Made by a program: the position numbers and the translations under genes. This document shows positions 61,989 through 64,000 of a stretch of 64,000 bases of DNA, piece by piece; the stretch's first letter is position 1; every line of letters begins with the position of its first letter. The notes beneath the pieces were generated by a model. It saw nothing but the letters and a program-made list of their open reading frames with translations, ran no database searches and had not been told where the DNA came from. This stretch comes from Chitinophagaceae bacterium (GTDB taxonomy: Bacteria; Bacteroidota; Bacteroidia; Chitinophagales; Chitinophagaceae), in the NCBI GenBank assembly GCA_019638595.1, contig JAHBTJ010000006.1, forward strand, positions 124,001 to 188,000, read 5' to 3'.

Positions 61989-62603
61989 ATGATTCTGGGT
62001 CAAAGCGTTACTCCCTGCGAAGGAGAAGTATCTATCAAGTCATATCAATGCACTCAATTCAATTCGAAAGTATTTGGTATTAAAGCGAACGGTTTTCTTG
62101 AAGTAACGAACAAAAGATTGTTATTTCAGGCGCTGGGTAAAGACATAAGCAGTTGGAGCGTTATTCATAGTGAAGTTGCGGTTGCTGATGTGTCTGAAAT
62201 AAAAATATACAAAGGAAGTTCGTTTAATATTCTTTTATTAATAATAGGGATCATTCTTTCTCTTTTTGCAGCCAGTGTTATAAAAGCAATTTTATCATTT
62301 ACCATGAACAGCGGGGGGCTGGGAACTTTTATTTCGTTTGCCATATTAGTAGGAGGTATATACTGGTTTTATACTAAATGCAGAAAAGAAGCTTTTTCAT
62401 TAGTTGTGCAAACAAAAGGCGGGAGCGGTAAAGTGGTAAGTATAGCGGGGCTATCGCCTTTTGGGGAAGGCGGATCAGTTGCATCGAAAGCGTTACAGGC
62501 GGAACCCGGACCGGATAGTGAACTGTTGTTTAAAGAAATTGGTGCTGTTGTATCCGATATTCAAAACCTCGGTGAAAATGCAATTGAAAAATGGAAGAAA
62601 TAA
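61989..62603 (+). CDS. Bacterial-PH-like membrane protein
   Basis: A 204-residue protein. The first ~75 residues read as a bacterial PH-type domain (IKANGFLEVTNKRLLFQALG... then VADVSEIKIYKGSS). Two membrane helices follow at ~78-100 (FNILLLIIGIILSLFAASVIKAIL) and ~112-130 (LGTFISFAILVGGIYWFYTKC), then a cytosolic Gly-rich tail. Such proteins are membrane-linked and uncharacterised. The next gene starts 28 bases later on the same strand, so they are probably in one operon with the partial gene at the end of the window. Confidence 0.65.
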   Translation: MILGQSVTPCEGEVSIKSYQCTQFNSKVFGIKANGFLEVTNKRLLFQALGKDISSWSVIHSEVAVADVSEIKIYKGSSFNILLLIIGIILSLFAASVIKAILSFTMNSGGLGTFISFAILVGGIYWFYTKCRKEAFSLVVQTKGGSGKVVSIAGLSPFGEGGSVASKALQAEPGPDSELLFKEIGAVVSDIQNLGENAIEKWKK

Positions 62604-62631
62604 TACCTTAACCCCCCTAAGCTGAATTATT

Positions 62632-63864
62632 GTGAATATAGGAGACCGGGTAGAAATGAGAGGTTTTGTTACTTCGGAGAAATTTTTGATAAATCAAACT
62701 TTACCGGAAATAGAAGAAAGGTTAGGGTTTCACAAAGGGCGTCTTTCGCAAGGAGCTACTTTTTTAATAGCGGAAAGACTACCCCAAAAAGGAGAATTTG
62801 AACCGCAGGGTTATAGCCAGGTTGCAGGACATAAACAGTTGCCAACGCTGGATCAAAAAATTGCTCCGGGAGGACCATTGGAGGGATACAGAAAGGATGC
62901 TTTATTGACAATGGCACAAAATGCCATGGCAGAAGATCGCCTTGTTAAAGTTGTTCCCAAAATGGAACATAATCCTGGTATGAGCAACGATCAGCAATAC
63001 CCTCCGGGCAAAGGTGTACCCCAATGGGAATTAACTTCAAAAATTCCTTTTAAAGTAGAAAGTATAGTAGAAGCAGGAGGTAAATATGTTGGTCAGCAGT
63101 CCTCTAAAACTGAAGGATCTTCTCATAGCGGGTCAGATCAAAATAAAAAAACAATGGAAGAGAAAAAAAATATTCCAGAACAGCAGGCTGTCAGTCAAAC
63201 TGCATCCAGGGAGTACGATAAATTAATGCAGGATCAAAAGGCGAGATGGGATGAAAGGGAGGGTATGAATAATGAATCAAAAAATAAGATGATGGAAAAG
63301 TTTAAATCGGAAACGGAAGAGTTCAATAAAAAATACCCTGGCTTTAAAAGCGAAGTTGAGAAACATAACCAGGAAGGGAATTCTTCTTCGGCAACATCCT
63401 CTCAAAATACTAAAGTATCTGAAATTCAGAACAATACTTTATCCCCCCAATTTAATAATGCGGCAAAAAATACAGGCGAAAGTAAGTTCATGAATAAAAA
63501 AGAGGGAGGGGAAGGCGAAACCCAGGCTGACAAGGGAAAGGGGGAAGAGGAAAAAAAGGGAACAGGACAAATGGCGGCTGCTGCACCGGCCCCCGGAGGA
63601 GGGGCCGGGAACAAAGAAAAAAGTGAAAACGAAAATGCTGCAGCCGGTAGCGCCGATCAAAAATCGAAGTTTATAAACACCGATCAAAATAAAGGAGGAG
63701 AGAGTGCTCCCTCTAACCAGCCCGCCCAGGGCTCACGATTTGTAAACCAGCCGGCAAACCAGGCGCCGTCGCCACCGCCACCGCCTGCTAAACCGGTAAA
63801 TACACAACAGGCTCCGACTCCGCCACCACCTCAACCCCAAAAGCCCCAGGGGCAGGGTTATTGA
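62632..63864 (+). CDS. Proline-rich disordered protein with repeated S-K/R-F-x-N motifs
   Basis: A 410-residue protein starting with GTG (GTGAATATAGGAGACC). Residues ~1-150 are a folded, unrecognised domain; ~155-410 are low-complexity and disordered, rich in Gly, Ser, Lys, Glu and ending in poly-Pro (APSPPPPPAKP, APTPPPPQPQKP). Three short motifs recur in the disordered part: ESKFMNK, KSKFINT and GSRFVNQ, which could be binding or processing sites. No signal peptide. The next gene begins 19 bases later. I cannot name a family. Confidence 0.65.
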   Translation: MNIGDRVEMRGFVTSEKFLINQTLPEIEERLGFHKGRLSQGATFLIAERLPQKGEFEPQGYSQVAGHKQLPTLDQKIAPGGPLEGYRKDALLTMAQNAMAEDRLVKVVPKMEHNPGMSNDQQYPPGKGVPQWELTSKIPFKVESIVEAGGKYVGQQSSKTEGSSHSGSDQNKKTMEEKKNIPEQQAVSQTASREYDKLMQDQKARWDEREGMNNESKNKMMEKFKSETEEFNKKYPGFKSEVEKHNQEGNSSSATSSQNTKVSEIQNNTLSPQFNNAAKNTGESKFMNKKEGGEGETQADKGKGEEEKKGTGQMAAAAPAPGGGAGNKEKSENENAAAGSADQKSKFINTDQNKGGESAPSNQPAQGSRFVNQPANQAPSPPPPPAKPVNTQQAPTPPPPQPQKPQGQGY

Positions 63865-63883
63865 AACATTATAAGTAATTAAG

Positions 63884-64000
63884 ATGGCAGATTTATTAAA
63901 TCATATTAAGCATTTTGAGGGATCTCAATTAAAATTAGATCATAAACAGCTTCAGCTTGATTCAACAAGTCCCCGTTGTATTTTAACGGGTATGGATTTT
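63884..64000 (+). CDS. Unknown protein, 5' part only
   Basis: The frame begins at ATG 63884 (MADLLNHIKHFEGSQLKLDH) and is open to the right edge, giving 39 visible residues. The amphipathic start has no signal peptide. It follows the proline-rich gene by 19 bases and so belongs to the same operon. Too little is visible to assign a family. Confidence 0.55.
   Translation, partial: MADLLNHIKHFEGSQLKLDHKQLQLDSTSPRCILTGMDF

Overview
The window is chromosomal DNA of a Bacteroidota bacterium, most likely family Chitinophagaceae. Several signs agree. The -7 promoter box TAnnTTTG precedes several genes, ribosome-binding sites are weak, and gene families typical of the phylum are present: DUF2490, GSCFA, DUF2851, STAS, a DUF2520-UbiA-Maf gene set, a YbbA/YbbP-type exporter next to a TesA-like esterase, and a C-terminal domain that looks like a type IX secretion signal. 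Two CDSs run off the window ends. No rRNA, tRNA, CRISPR array, transposase, integrase or phage gene was recognised.

Layout. 1-5.9 kb: two secreted carbohydrate-active proteins (one GH123-type), a retropepsin-like protease, an APC amino-acid permease, an outer-membrane DUF2490 protein and DoxX. 6-12.4 kb: a STAS protein, clpC, cmk, a Clp-fold SDH protease and a Gfo/Idh/MocA oxidoreductase. 12.6-15.4 kb: a PNGase F-like protein and a ChbG-type deacetylase, which with GH123 suggest glycoprotein glycan processing. 15.5-25.8 kb: an esterase divergent from an ABC/FtsX exporter, a DUF2520-UbiA-Maf operon, a hydrolase and topA. 25.8-27.3 kb: a repeat-rich gap and a frameshifted nth. 27.4-35.8 kb: RidA, a divergent GAPDH, an S10 peptidase, aspS, an HMG-CoA-lyase-like protein and GSCFA.

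35.9-46.7 kb holds the most notable system: a six-gene minus-strand operon reading SWIM zinc finger, DUF5691, MoxR-type AAA+ ATPase, DUF5682, VWA, HEAT/DUF4132. It looks like a Bacteroidota version of the poorly understood E. coli yeh (yehL/M/P/Q plus yehI) set. The DUF5682 protein carries motifs like those of the TraB/TIKI/EreA metal-hydrolase superfamily, so the operon may be an ATPase-VWA chaperone or remodelling machine serving an unknown enzyme.

47.6-51.0 kb is an AT-richer block of four small minus-strand genes (SdpI-like, DUF695, DUF4288-like, unknown) separated by long imperfect palindromes carrying a GCTAAC/GTTAGC core. It resembles an integron cassette array without an integrase.

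51.0-54.5 kb is a nitrosative-stress / Fe-S repair operon (Ric/ScdA, DUF1858-DUF2249, a heme-copper-oxidase-like membrane protein, a MIP18-type protein) with a palindrome at its promoter. 54.7-55.9 kb is an ArsR-regulated operon with a paired operator. The remainder holds a GNAT acetyltransferase, DUF2851, OsmC, lipA and several unrecognised genes, ending in a three-gene cluster with a bacterial-PH-like protein and a proline-rich disordered protein.

Intergenic gaps carry at least three dispersed repeat families: REP-like triloop hairpins, a modular 'word' repeat that folds into long hairpins, and a GCTGT/GAGGCG hairpin family.
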